Below are positions 34,613 to 48,066 of a stretch of DNA of 64,000 nt, in pieces. Each line of letters begins with the position of its first letter. Within the stretch, counting starts at the first letter, position 1. Both the position numbers and the translations under genes were made by a program. The notes beneath the pieces were generated by a model. That model was given only the letters and a program-made list of their open reading frames with translations. It did not search any database and had not been told where the DNA came from. This stretch comes from Dichetophora obliterata (taxonomy: Eukaryota > Arthropoda > Insecta > Diptera > Sciomyzidae), in contig OY986436.1 in assembly GCA_963920525.1 (NCBI GenBank), forward strand, positions 184,523,496 to 184,587,495, given 5' to 3'.

Positions 34613-37600
34613 TTCTCTACGATAACAATTATAAATGAAAATTTTTTTTTGTTAATGATAACGTTTTATTTTGAATTTGTATTTTTTTTACGGTGCCTCG
34701 AAACATTTATAGAAGAGAAAAAATTTTTTACGTTGCTCATAACTTTAACTAACCTAACCTTCTTGCTCTCAGTAAGAAAATGTATCACAGTTTAATATTG
34801 CCAGACGGTACGCTTCTTTATTAAACATCTTTAAAAAAAAAAACAATATATTTTGCTTGTTAAATTAAATACTTAAAATACAGTTATTGAAGCTTTCAAT
34901 TACAAAAATGGTTGATTTTATTACGTAATTGCCTATTAATAACTTAAAAATACCTTTCTCTAGAACAACTTTTACCGGGCAACGTAAAAAAATTTAGAAA
35001 ATAATAGTTATGAGTAACATAAAAAATTCTTTCTTCTATTTTCTGTTTTACTTTCTTTCTAAAAATAGATTTTTAGCCATAACTTTTAATTGTAAAGAGA
35101 TATTGGGGTAATTTTTTCACATGATGTATTTTTGAGGCTTGTCTTTTTTGTAAAAAAAAAAAAAATAAAAACAACATTTTGAAAATATAAATTTTGTAAA
35201 AAATCAAAAGGGTTGTTTTGATGACACAAACAGTAAAATTATTTGTATCCCAAAAATATTTTTTTTTACTTTTTCGCAATAAAAGTGTTAAAAAATATAC
35301 TTTAAAAGTTTCAGACCGAAATTTAAAATGTTTTTAAAGTTACAGCCAAAAGAAGAGAGCGCACAGAAGAGTGTACATAAATGCCGTAAATAAGAACTGA
35401 CTTAAAACTATTCAACCGATTTGGCTAAAAATTTCACCCGATATTTAAGACATAGCTGCTAAGCTTAATCCGGAACCTTTAAAACAATCCATTTTTAATA
35501 AAATATTAATTTTTTTAAACAAATAAAAAAAGTTTTATTTTACAAACTTTTTTCACAATTCCGCCAATTCTTACTTTTTTTAAAATAAGCATATTATAAG
35601 TTAATGCACTACAATTAAGAATGCAGAACGATATTATTTTTGAAATTGTTATTTTAAACAACTACATAAGGCTGGATGCTTCTCCAAACCAACTCACCAT
35701 GTTTTCGAGGACTCTCCTTTGGTTTAAATAATTATAAACAAATTAATGTAAAATTTAGTCCAATAAATTTTTCTTGTACATTTTAAAACACCAATTAAAG
35801 CTTGTAAAATTTCAAAACGATTGCATTTTTTCTTATTTAACAAAATTATGAAAAAACGTCAAATTTTCGGTCGTCAAACTGGGTTACACCTGAACTGAAA
35901 GAATTTTTGCAAATGAATGTTCAGTCATATGAAAGGTAGTCAGAAGTGCAATATTTTCTTGATTTAATTGAAAATAACCTTTATATAGAAAAAAGTCAAT
36001 ATTTTAAACCTTTTTTGATACAAAATATATACTTTAAATAAACGGTACAGTTGAAACTATTTTTGTGAAGGGTTTTTAGTAAAATTTTAAACAAAAAAAA
36101 AAATTTAAATGAAGGATATTTACAACCAACGGAGATATTTGCGTCGAAAGTCAAAACTTTGCTTTTCATGTCGTTTTTTTCTCATTCTTAGCAAGAGATG
36201 TTTTATGAAAAAGTCGTTGTAGTTAATACTTCTGTAATTTTGAAGATATGTGAATGTATTTGATGTCAAAACAACAAACATTATTTAAAATATCGGGAAA
36301 ACTCCGACACTAAAAAATATAACATTCACAAATTTAACGTTAGTTGAAAAGGGTGGGGGGGGGGTAAAGTAAGTGTGTAAGGATTTAATCTAGGATGCAG
36401 TAAACATATATGTATTCCAAATTTGAGGGAAATCCGTCTAGCCGTTTAGATTTGTGCAACAGAAAATTATTTTTACTAAGGATAGAAATATGTATTAAAA
36501 TTAAATGAAATTGTGTTCATATTAAACGAATTTGTGTTTGAAATAGAGCTTGAAACAATTTCATTTGATTTAAACACAGAAAGTTAAAAGTTTTAAAATT
36601 TAGTTTAAAACAAAAGTTTTTGTTTTCAAAACAATGTTTTAAAATATAATTTTATTATAATAATTTTAAGTTTAAACACATTTATTTAAACGAAAAATTG
36701 AATGCTTAAACTTTAATATTTAAAACATAATTTAAAAATATTGTTATTAAATTAAAAACAAATAAATTAAGCCGCCATTTCTTCGATGCCAATTTTTTAA
36801 CTTTTTCGAGTTTCCGAAGTTAGATTCGTGATCAGCGACCCCTGAGACCCCCCGAATAACAAATTTTGTGACTTCATTTGATGAAGTTTGCGTTTTATTG
36901 CGACATGAAATATTTTAAATATCAAAATATATAATTCATTTTTATTTCATCTTATGTTCAATATTTGTAAGACTAATTCAAAAATAGTTTCAAACAATCA
37001 AATGTAAAATTGGGGTCTCAGCTGTCTGGCAATAATTTTCATGATTCTACTGCACATCATTTTATAATTCAATCTCTGTAGCGACGTATTTTTTGTTATT
37101 GGAAGGAAATAATAAGAGAAAATTATACAAAAAACAGAAATGAGTTTAAAGTTTAAAATTAACACGTTTGTTTTAAATTTTGTAATTTGGAGAAACGCAA
37201 ATGACTTAAATTTCTATTTAATTTTTTTATTTTTATTTCAAAGTATGTTTTTTTGTCAGTGTAGTTGGGTATGCGTTCTGTGAAAAATATAAATTTATAT
37301 GAAAAAACATGATTGTTTTACCAAATATTAGTCAAATTGGATGTGTGGAATTTTCTTCGATTTGAATAAAAATTATGTATCTAAACAAATCAGTGGCTAA
37401 TTGTTCCGGTGAAGTAAAAATTTAAAGAGCACTGGCTTGGAGCTGCAAATCTTGGTAAGAGGAGCTAGTGTTTGCATATAATCTTCGTGCAATTTGTGCT
37501 CGGTTTATATGCAAACGGAGAAAAAGAACATAAGAACAACAAAACACCAGGAAGTAATAAAACGTTTAGTTGTCTCTTCAATATGTGATGAGATTTAAAT

Positions 37601-38547
37601 TATGTTTTATAGATGTATGCTGCGGTATGGCTTCGAATAGGTAGATGAAAAAATAGTTGGGCTTAAATAAACGATTTCACTATTCGGCAATCAATTAGTG
37701 ATTAATTGCAACCACCAAAATCACTCGTAGGAGAAGCCTATCGATCGACCCGTTTGTGTATCGAGAATCGATACTGGAACGAGTCGATAAAGCAGTAAGT
37801 AAATCCACTACTTTCATTAACCTTTAGGGTTGCGGCCCTAAATAACTTTATCTATAACTTTTGGGATTCTGGACGGCTCACAGAAGGATTTTTAGAATTT
37901 TAGTATGACATTTAAATTTTCTCAAAAATGATAATAGCTAAAAAACGGCGTTTTAATAAAAAAAAATACATATTTAGTAAACAACATTGTCATTAAGGTC
38001 ACAACTTATTTTTAATTTAAAAATTTGATTTAATACTTCTTTTAATTTAAAAGCAGAAATTTTCTTGAAAACTTTCTTAAAATAAAGTTTTTTTTTCTTA
38101 TGTGCAACTCTGCGCCACATATTTTTTAAGAAATATTAGGTTAAAGTACAATATTTTATGGGAGCTTTCGATTGATACATGGTGATATTTACTTAATGTG
38201 GCCAATATTTTCAAAGCGAAATGTAGTACACCCGGGAAAAAAAGTATGGAAAAATGCTTGAATAAATCCATGTAACAAAAAGTGTTAACTAAAAGAGAAT
38301 AAAAATTAGATCAAGTAAATTGCTTGTTAATAAAAATGAATTTTCTGATATATAGTATTTTTCAACAATACAAAAATAAAAAAAAACAGTACATAACGGC
38401 ACAACTTAAAAATCACAAATTTTCCGAAGAGGAAAAAAACCTTTGAAACAATGAGCCTTTAGAAACAATCAAACATGCAAACTGAATTTTTCCAGATCAA
38501 GAATATAGTGATATAAAATAAAAACTTGCAGTAGTTAAGGATATTGT
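34613..38547. other. Intron sequence without recognised gene
   Basis: AT-rich DNA with long A/T runs, a G-tract of about 12 at 36354-36365, and a self-similar TTTAAAC-rich stretch at about 36440-36770. No coding similarity is seen. Confidence 0.55.
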
Positions 38548-39824
38548 AAAGGGTGTTTTTTATAGAGTGATACAACTTTGAGTTGACATCACTGCTTTAT
38601 TTTACCACTCATTTAACAGTTGATAGTTGTTTTTTGTTTAGTTTACTTTAACATTTCATTATAGACTGATTTACATCAGAGCAACGCGTGCAAATTGTGG
38701 AAATTTTTAATCAAAATAATGGTTCTATTCGTCAAACTTATCGTGCACTTCGTCCATTTTATGACTTACATAATCGTCCTTTAGAGCTGCTAATTCGAAA
38801 AACAATAGATCTTCTTCGGACCACATTTACTGTTACTGATAATATGCATCCCGTGAGATGCCGAACAGTGCGCACTGAAGAATCTGTAGCAGCTGTACGG
38901 GAAACATTGAAGATGATCCTAATCAATCAATTCGTCCGCGTTCTCAGCAACTGGGGTTGTGTCCTTCCACTTTATGGAAGATTTTACGAAAAGATCTTGG
39001 CTTAAAACCTTTCAGGATTCAACTTGTTCAGGAATTAAAGCCAAACGACCATCGTATGAGCCGCTAATTCGGCGAATTTAAAGCACAAATTGATATTGAT
39101 TTTGAATTTCCATGAAAAATTTTATTTTCCGATGAAGCCCATTTTTGGTTGAATGGGTACGTAAATAAACAAAATTGTCGTGTTTGGAGTGAGGAGAATC
39201 CACAAGCTTTTGTCGAAACACCATTACATCCACAGAAAATTACTGTTTGGTAATTACCGCTTTATAGGCTGGCGGAGTCATTGGCCCATATGTCTTCAAA
39301 AACGATGATTGTTACTATGGTGAACGGTATAGGAACATGACTCGAAGTTTTTTCGTACCTCAATTAGCTGGCATTAATCTTGCTGATATGTGGTTCCAAC
39401 AGGACGGAGCCACATGCCACGCAGCAGGTGCTATAATTGATTTACTCAAGGAAACTTTTGACGAAAAAATAGTTTCACGAAATGGCCCAATTAATTGGCC
39501 CCTAAGATCGTGTGATTTAACCCCATTGGATTATTTTCTTTGAGGTTGTGTAAAATCACTTGTCTACGTCGATAAACCACAAACAATTGAACACCTGGAA
39601 ATCAACATTCGAAGAGTTATTGGCGAGATACGGCCGGAAATGCTGCGAAAAGTTTGTGAAAATTGGTGTTCCAGTTTGCGCCAGCCATGATGGCCATATG
39701 GCCAAAATCATATTTAAACATTAATGTCATAAAATTTTATAAAGCCCGTTTCATTGATATTAAAAATATATTACTATATTTTATTATGATTTAAACTTGT
39801 AACACTCTATAAAAAACACCCTTT
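38548..39824 (+). mobile_element. DD41D (rosa-type) mariner element, decayed
   Basis: Termini are AAGGGTGTTTTTTATAGAGTG at the left (38549) and the complementary CACTCTATAAAAAACACCCTT at the right (39803-39823), with a degenerate transposase between. The length of about 1.28 kb is normal for mariners. A TA dinucleotide is close to both ends but the exact border is blurred. Confidence 0.85.
38655..39700 (+). pseudogene. Mariner transposase with DD41D catalytic spacing
   Basis: The N-terminal helix-turn-helix region reads EQRVQIVEIFNQNNGSIRQT and YRALRPFYDLHNRP. After a frameshift near 38905 comes RSQQLGLCPSTLWKILRKDL, then LFSDEAHFWLNG (first Asp, about 39130), MWFQQDGATCH (second Asp, about 39400) and RSCDLTPLDYFL (third Asp). 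I count 41 residues between the second Asp and the Asp of PLDYF, the DD41D signature. At least two frameshifts and several stops (ITVW*, YFL*GC) make it inactive. In active elements the protein cuts and pastes DNA at TA targets. Confidence 0.85.
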
Positions 39825-41074
39825 GTATTGAATTGATTTACGAAAAAATTACGATTTTTTATGTCAAGAAGAAGTACAACAAATAAAAATAATTTTTTGC
39901 GTACTTCGATACAAGAAGTACAGTGAGCAAAAAATAAGTAAAAAACTTCCATGAGAAACACGGTTGGTCACGTTATATATACTAGATATTTTTTACTAAA
40001 TGTTAGCTTAGTTACAATTCCTTAAGGAATTTAAAGACATATTGTAACGAAAATTCTGTTTTTTTTATAAATATTTCCTTTTTATTTAGTATTAAATTCA
40101 ATGGTGGCTATATATAAAAAAGCAAAGTATCATATTATTATTTTTGATTAAAACAAACAATGTTTAAAGTTGTCCTTACATTTTTTTTAGGTTTTAAGAA
40201 GACTATTTTTTGTGATAAAAAATTTAAAGAATTGTAGAAAAATATCTAAAATGAACGTCATAATAGTTCCACGCTCAACATTTGGTAACGATGGTGGAGG
40301 CATTATTTGACATGCTCATAAAATAACACTCAGCAGTGTTTTAATGCGAAAGCTGCAGCAAAAACTGCGTTATTCAGACTATGCGTCTGAAAGTTTAAAA
40401 CATTATTTTCGTAATATAAAATTATTATTAAACATACCTGTTAAAAACATTTTTTGTTTTATTAAATTACGAAATCGAAAAAAGTGCACTGTACGTCGGA
40501 ATCTTATATTCGATAAGGTCTTACCTTCATACTCAAAAGAGGACACATTAAATTAAAAACAATACACTTTTTATGAGAAAGAGATTATTGATAGAAACAA
40601 CTGTGGGGCTCTCATGTATATGGATAAAAACGGAGCCACAATTAATTTATAGAGAGATTAGGATTTTAAAATCTAAAATTTTCGTAAACAGTCTTGGTTA
40701 CTTTGAATAAATTTGATTTATTATTTAAAAAGATGCATGTACGGAAAAATAGCATTAACATTTTTTGAACTACTAGCTCAAACAAGTTTGTATTGCCATT
40801 TATTCACCAGATTCCACGTGAAACTTGGCTTGACGAGCCATCAAGTCAAAGAATATCTGGACAGATATGCTACTTATGTGAGGTAAAAACATATCTCTCA
40901 TTTTCAAAATTCTCGTAAGGAGCAGCAACAATATTATATCTTACCAAATTATTACTCTTATTTAAAACCCCAGCCCATTTTTTGTAGCTTTTTACTACCA
41001 AAATGTAAGTCAGGATTACGCACCAAAATCTTTAAAGTGTTCCTTAATTCCCGTAAGCTTCCCTACGACATAGG
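39825..41074. other. Intron sequence with one dispersed repeat
   Basis: No gene is recognised. The segment 40268-40375 is shared with 46072-46172 (separate entry). Confidence 0.55.
40268..40375 (+). repeat. Dispersed repeat of about 105 bp, copy 1
   Basis: CAACATTTGGTAACGATGGT, TTTGACATGCTCATAAA, TAACAC, CAG.GGTGTTTTAATGC and AAGCTGCAGCAAAAACTGCG are shared in order with 46072-46172. Neither copy has visible termini. Confidence 0.85.
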
Positions 41075-44000
41075 GCCGACTTCAACGATACTGAGGTCTT
41101 TGCGTCCAATTTCGCGGTTTTTAGAGACGATGGCCTCGACAAAGATGATCTCTCCTCAGGTCGTAGTGTGCTTCTAGCTATTCACAATCGCTTCGATCCA
41201 ATCTTTATACAAATGCCCTCACTGCTAACTTTGCATTTATATGTGCCAAAGTTTGCATCGCAAAACGAAATATATGCATTATCTGCTATTATATTCGCCC
41301 ATCTCAACCAGTGAGTGGTTATTAACTTTCAGTAGACGCAATAGATTAACTTTTTATCTTATGGATCCATTTGACACCGTTATATTTCTGGGGACTTTAA
41401 TCTTCCCAACCTTCAATGGGTCTTCCCTTGTGACGAATCTTACTATTTTTCTTCAAATCCTACCTCTGAAAAAGAAATTCTGTTCACTAGCTGTATTTCA
41501 GACTGCGGCCTTAACCAGTTGAGCGGAGTTACTAACAATTTAGGTAAACAACTAGACCTAATTTTTTCTTGGAATTCAGATAACTGTATAGTCTAAGCAA
41601 GTAACCATCTCCTTTCAACACTTGATCAGTACCATCCACCACTATCCCTTACCATATCTTATTACATTAATATCAAAAATACACACTTCGAGTATTTTGT
41701 AATATTAGAAATTTTATTAAAGTTTTTTTTCTAAATGACCTTGTTATTTATTATGTTGATTTTATTTGATTTAAATACAAATTCTAAGTGTTTGATAGTT
41801 TTAAATAATAACATAAGCATAAAGACTAAAGTAAAGCAAAAATAAAACAACAAATGTGAAAATATGAAATGGGAGAAAAACTGAGAAATTGACATTTAAA
41901 ATCTCATCGCCTGTGTGGTGCAGTGCACTAGTGCGCGCTTGCACGGGTATCACAAAGATTTCTGATGAAGCCTTTAGCAGGGCCGAAATTGCAATAAAAT
42001 CAGCTAGTGATTTTTTCCTTTTCATTTTGAAAAAACGTTGTTGTTATTGATGTTTCTTTGGAAAAGATTCGTTAAAACAATTAATTGTTCTAACTTTGAC
42101 CTAAAGCTCAATTAACAATTTTAAACTATCAAACAACTAGAATTTGTATTTAAAATTAAGTATGATTTAAAACTATCAAACATTTAGAATTTGTATTTAA
42201 ATCCTATAAAATTAACATAATTAGAAATTTTATTCAGTAGAATTGATTTCTAACATCTTTTTGATAATGCTCACAAAAGCGTTGATATTACAGTTACTCA
42301 CTTCTACGACATAATTTTCAACTGCTGCACACAATCTGTCCCCTTCACCAGAAAAAATTTTCGTCATGTCCCCCCTGGTACAATAAAGAACTACGTGTAC
42401 TCCGTAACAAAAGAAACAAACTTTGGCGCGCATATGTAATTTCTCGTTCTTCTGTTGATCTCACAAATTATCTTCACTTTGTGAAACGCTATATGAGTCT
42501 TATCTTGCTCTTATTCAAACTAAATTGTTTTCCGATCCTAAAAGCTAATACAAGTTCATCAATATCAAAAGAAAATCTGACAACTACCCATCTACCCTTA
42601 CTTTTTCGGATATCTCCTCAGATGATCCAGAAATAATTGCAAACCTATTTGCAAATTTTTTCAGTCATACACAAATTATAACGATGAACTAGACTACGAA
42701 TATTTTTCTTTGTTTAGGAACTGTCCTCAAACTTCGCTGACTTCTGTTGATATTATAATAAATAATCAAAATGACGATTATTCTCCTGGACCCGATGGTT
42801 TTCCTACTATTGTTATCAAAAAATTCGCGAACTCGTTGGCTCATCCCCTGTTGGCTCTTTTACAAATTTTTATTTCTAATTCAGTTTTTCCTAAGTTATG
42901 GAAGAGTTCGTACATAATACCTCTGCATAAAAAAGGACCTAGAAATGATATTTCCAATTACAGACCTACTGCAAAACTGTTATGCACTCCCAAAATTTTT
43001 GAAAGCATTAGCTATGACAACCTCTTTTTCCATTGCAAATCAAGTTTTCCTCCTAGTCAACATGGCTTCCTCAAGGGAAGATCGACTACCACTAACCTTA
43101 CAAACCCAGCTTTGTTTCAAACGCTTTATGCTCGTTGGAAAGCGGGTGCGAAGTTTATGTAGTTTCTACCGACTTTAGTGAAGCGTTCGACAAAATCTCA
43201 CACACTATCATCATTCTTAAGCTTAAAGCATTTGGTTTCGTTTCACTGTTTATATCATGGATTAAATCATATCTCGAAGAATGTCGTTACTATGTCATCT
43301 TTAGATTTTCCAATTCGGAGTCTTTTACAGCTACCTCTGGTGTCCCACAAGGTAGACACCTTGGTCCTTTGTTGTTCGTTTTAACAATCTCTGATGTTGA
43401 TGGAATCATCAAAGATTCCAATCTCTCTGTGTATGCTGATGACATAAAAATCTATCGGCGCATACAAGCCAACGCTGATTCTTGCAATTTTCAAGATGAT
43501 CTGGTTAGTTTTTCCACTTGGTGTCAAAAAATTCTTCTTGAGCTCAACATCAGTAAATGTCAAGCAATTACGTATTCAGGAAAGCGTCTCCAGCTTCCCC
43601 CGAGAACTTATTACTTACTCGGCAAGCCAGTTCCTCCTGTAAGATATTTAGGGGACTTAGGTGTAATATGTGACAAGGGACTTAATTTTAGGTCTCATAT
43701 TGATAATGTCATTAGTAGAGGCAACTCTGACTGGGTTTCGTGAAACACTGGTCCAGAGAGTTCTCCAATCCTTACGTGACTTAATCTCTCTACCTTACCT
43801 TTGTAAGACCCATCATTAAATATGCCAGCCAGGTTTGGTCTCCTATCTATAACACCCATTCTGTCCGAACCGAAATCGTTTAACGAAGATTCAATCAGTT
43901 CGCACTTCGCGGTCTTCCCAATTCTGACAATTTCAACTTACCTCCTTATGCAGATCGCCTGAAATTGATTAACAATTATGCGAAGTCTTGCAAAACGAAG

Positions 44001-44275
44001 GTAAGTTGCCGATGTACTCTTCATTCATCAACTTGTATGCGGAACCATTAACTGCCCAGCACTACTCCAATTAATGTCCTTTAATACCAACCCACGTATC
44101 CTTAGGTCTATTCCTCTCTTACACCTCAACTTTCACCGCACCGACTACGGATGCAGTGCACCTGTGTAAGGATGCATCGTGTTATCAACAATTTGATCAG
44201 CGAATTAGATTTTCATCTCAGCAGATCTCGACTCCGAAATGCCCTTCTTAACTCCAACGCCACTTCTTCTTAACT
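41075..44275 (+). pseudogene. LINE ORF2 (endonuclease and reverse transcriptase), heavily mutated
   Basis: The endonuclease remnant reads DFNDTEVFASNFAVFRDDGL, SGRSVLLAI and, after frameshifts, ISGDFNLPNLQWV. Past the insertion come WYNKELRVLRNKRNKLW and the RT domain: YSPGPDGFPTIVIKKF, WKSSYIIPLHKKG, FLKGRSTTTNL, a frameshift at about 43140, STDFSEAFDKI, TSGVPQGRHLGPLLF and VYADDIKIY (YADD intact), then PPVRYLGDLGVI. The C-terminal section reads FVRPIIKYASQVWSP and FALRGLPNSDNFNLPPYADR. Stops occur roughly every few hundred bases. Confidence 0.83.
41719..42219. mobile_element. Insertion with long inverted repeats, flanked by 15-bp direct repeats
   Basis: ATTAGAAATTTTATT stands at 41704-41718 and 42220-42234, on both sides of the insertion in the LINE reading frame. 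Inside, GATTTAAATACAAATTCTAA...TTTGATAGTTTTAAAT at about 41766-41806 is mirrored at 42167-42206 with few mismatches, and the similarity extends outward towards both borders. A further partial copy of the right repeat lies at about 42123-42160. No coding capacity is seen. Confidence 0.7.
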
Positions 44276-44586
44276 CTTACGCCATTTTTCCCCCCTCTCT
44301 AATGATTTTCTTACAATTAAGAAATGGTACATATTAAAACTAATGGTATTTGTAAGTTCCCTTTATTACTTTTCTTCTCGTATTTTCTTTTTGACGTTTG
44401 ACGTGTTCTTAGAAAAACGTCATTCAGGTGGGCGGATTACGCCCAACACGAATTGAATATCTTGCGAATACAAGAACAAGGAAAAGAGAAAGGAAAAAAT
44501 AATAATAAATAAATAAACCCTGTTAGAATAAGCCTAGTTTTTAGTTAATCAGCTTGTATTAAGCTTATCGAATAAATAAATAAATA

Positions 44587-47500
44587 CATTTTAATAGTAC
44601 TTTTTTTAAAAAAAAGTTAGAAAAACTAGTTTAAGTGACTGAACCACCTCCTGTTATTTGTACATTTGGAACAGATTTTTAGTTTAGGGCAATAATTAAT
44701 ATTATCACTAAAAAACTGAAAGTACTAAACACTCTCATTTTGAGAACCACAACAATGAAAACTGCAAATTACCACAAAATATTTACCGAAGAGTTATATA
44801 CAAACATACATATATAATTGGATATCATAATATATTCTAAAAAAATTAAGTACAGTACAAAAATTGTAATTTGTACAAATTTGAATGCCTTTTTTAGAAC
44901 AGCTTAATTGTATGCAATTATTAAGAGAATACGTAATTTGAAACAATTCTTAAGTCACCTTGGTGAAAGGTTCTGAATACATCCCGCAACATGCTACCAA
45001 AGCTTCCATAACCCGCTTTAGTAGCATTAAAAATTGTCTTTATTCTGCTTAATTTCCTGAAACAGTGTTGAAAATCCAATCTTAAAGTCATAACTCATAA
45101 CTGAAGATCGCCACTACATTAAGGTTGAAGCACAAACAAAACCACAAATAAGAATAATGATGTGGTAAGGTATAGGAAATATGCAGCAGTTCATTGCAGT
45201 GTCTTAATCCGGCAGAATAAAGCGAAAAAGATTAAAAAAAAAACAAAAACATTGACAGCATTTTAAAAATGTTTAATATGCTAAACCGCAAAATCGCTTA
45301 AAATGCAGCAGTAAACTATGTTTTTTTTTGTTTTATTTTTGAGCTGCCGCTTTTTGCTTAACTGCAAATAATGGCGAGACAAAAATGACAGCATAGAGAT
45401 TTATATACCAACCGCTATCTTAAGTTTTTAGTTAAGATTCGCACTTTTCTTGCAACATCATTTTTAAGAATAAGTTTAAAAAAAATATGCATGCAGTGGT
45501 GACAAGAATGTATGTATGCTGAGGCTGACCAAGCTTAACATTAAGGAAAAAAAAAAGATTGAAAACACATTCTTTTATGTGCATTTTTTTCAACAGCTAA
45601 GATTTTTCTTTTTTAATTGCAAAGCATGAATGCTTCTTCTACATGTTATAAAAATATGACAGCACTTGTATTGAGCCCTCACAATGGTTTTATGCAAATA
45701 TAAGCTATTTTATTCCTAAAAACGTTTCTTAATGTTTTTGTACAGCTTCTTATGGTTATTCAAACAAAAGACTTAAGCAACAAACTCGCTTTTTTAAACT
45801 TTTAGCTTCGATCAGCAAGAAGTTGATTTTTTATAATTTTATGGTTTTGAAAATGGCTAAATAAGGAACTTATTTTTTTCGAAAAATATTTTCTTGTTCC
45901 AGATTTGCCAATTATGACCTCTGCTTGCATATTTCACGCCACTCATTCAGCTTTAGCGCATTAATTGCTGATTCTTTAAACTCGCTCACGTTTGATGTGC
46001 ATAAGTCATCAAAGAAAAGAACACAACAACAGTATCACAAAAACATGGGAACTCATGATATTTCTACGCTTAACATTTGGTAACGATGGTGGAGGAATTC
46101 TTTGACATGCTCATAAAGTAACACCTACTCAGCGGTGTTTTAATGCGGAAGCTGCAGCAAAAACTGCGTTATGCATTTTAAGAACAGGCAAGAAAACATG
46201 TGAAAAAATGCCGTTTTTGAAGAACTTTAGTTAAGGTTTCAAAAGTATTTTTTTTTGCTGATTTTCGCTTTGCAAAGCGTGTAGAACACAAAAATAACAC
46301 CAACGCAATTTTACGTGTTTGTAGACAGATAAGGAAAAAAAAAACAAAACAGCAAAGTATTCTTTGAAAAAGCCGCCCTTAAAACCAAGAAAGAGAAACA
46401 CAAAAGTCAAACTATACTTAACGTGGATTTGTAGAAAGGGTCAAATGAGTGAGATACGAAATATATTATAATTTTGCATATTCAAACTACTACTCTAAAC
46501 ACAACAACATTAATATAAGCAACATCTTTATGAATTTTTACCTCTTATGTTCTAAGCTTAATAGTATCGTTTTGCATTTTAAGCACTTTGTTTTTTATTA
46601 GTGGTTATGCAGTTTTTTAATGTTCTTCACAATTAAGCCCAAAGACCAAGAGTTCAACTACAAGATAAGTATGTAACGGTTGTAAAAAATTAGAGTTGAA
46701 AAAAATATTTACCGTTCCACATTTAATAAAATGCATTAAGACAATGTAAAAAAAAACTGTTCTTGCTTAAATATGAAAACTATAGGCGTCTTTAGCAGTT
46801 ATGTTCTTCAAAGAAGTTTATTTTAATTATTAGTGTTTTGAAAATTTAAAACCTTCTACATTATTAAAATATGTTAGTAATAAAAAAGTAAACAATTGCA
46901 TTTCCTCATGTTTTCCAAGCCATTAATTAAAATAAATATAAATGAGTTTATTACATAGGGAAAAAGAATTGCAGAAAAAAAACAAATGCTTGAGTCTATG
47001 TTCGTATCACTCATTTAGAAAAAGAAGTGTTTAGAACTCAATCTGAAATACACTTGAAGGCATATTTTTTTAAGGAATATGTGACTGTTTTAAATTAATA
47101 TACATATATTTTTTTTTGCATACGCGTATGTTGAACAATATTTCCTCCTCATCCACGAAAACCTGGCATTATTCACTAGTAAGCACGCAACACATAAATA
47201 TAAGTAACTAATATTTGCTTTTTATGGATGTTATAATTTATTGAACAAGCTTACTTGTTGTTTATTTTCGATAAACTCTTTAACACTCCGTAAAGATTTA
47301 AGGTATCATCCACTCAAGTAAGCATTGAAAATGAAAAGTTGCAGGTTAGATTGACTGACATTAACCTTGATGGTGTTCTAGATGGATCAAAATATAAAGC
47401 GTTAAAACACTCATCTTACCTTAAAACTTCGTTGTACAATTTTTCATGCTAATCATATCAGAGGTTGGGTAGTTTTATAAGAGATTTATACTACAACGAC

Positions 47501-48066
47501 ATTTGGTGTTAAAGACAGATTAAAATAGATGCCACCAAAACACTTGTCGTATCTGAAAACCTTTTATAATAATTTTCATGCTAATAGTTTTGCTAGTTTT
47601 TGACGGTTTTGTAAAGGATTTGTTGTACTACAGCATGTATTTTAGCGTCTTTGGCTTGCATTACATTATAGTGGTTAGAAAGCCTGAAAGTTGTATTAAT
47701 GTTTACTGTTTCAGAGTATATTCCTACATCAAATTTGATTTATCGGTATAGATCACAATGGCATTGTTACGCTAAAGGTTTCCTAGTTCCCAATCAACTC
47801 GAGAGGAAATGGATAGATCGAACTTTCTTTCAAACGATAGATTATATGTGATGTAGTCTTTGGATCTGGGTATAAGAGAGAGACATTTCTTAATACAAGA
47901 GTGTTCTAGCGTACCGGTTTTTACCTTGGGAATCGGCTTCTAGGCGGATGGTTGTTTAGCATTCATCTGTTTTGCTAAAATATCAAGTGATGTAAAGTGA
48001 CGCATAACGTCTAAGTTACATACTTAGTTTCAGACCATGCCCCTTCCACCCATTTTTTTTTTACTA
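44587..48066. other. Intron sequence without recognised gene
   Basis: AT-rich DNA. Contains copy 2 of the 105-bp dispersed repeat (46072-46172). No transposon protein or exon was readable. Confidence 0.55.
46072..46172 (+). repeat. Dispersed repeat of about 105 bp, copy 2
   Basis: Same orientation and order of blocks as 40268-40375, with a few substitutions and a small insertion (CCTACT). Confidence 0.85.

Larger units (their letters stand above)
41075..44586 (+). mobile_element. Degenerate non-LTR retrotransposon with its own insertion
   Basis: A LINE ORF2 runs from the endonuclease domain to a 3' end made of AATAA repeats (44500-44586), interrupted by a non-coding insertion (41719-42219). 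Net length is about 3 kb, so it is 5'-truncated. It is older than the Jockey copy, judging from the density of stops and frameshifts. The clade is not assigned (CR1/I/Jockey group). Confidence 0.8.
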
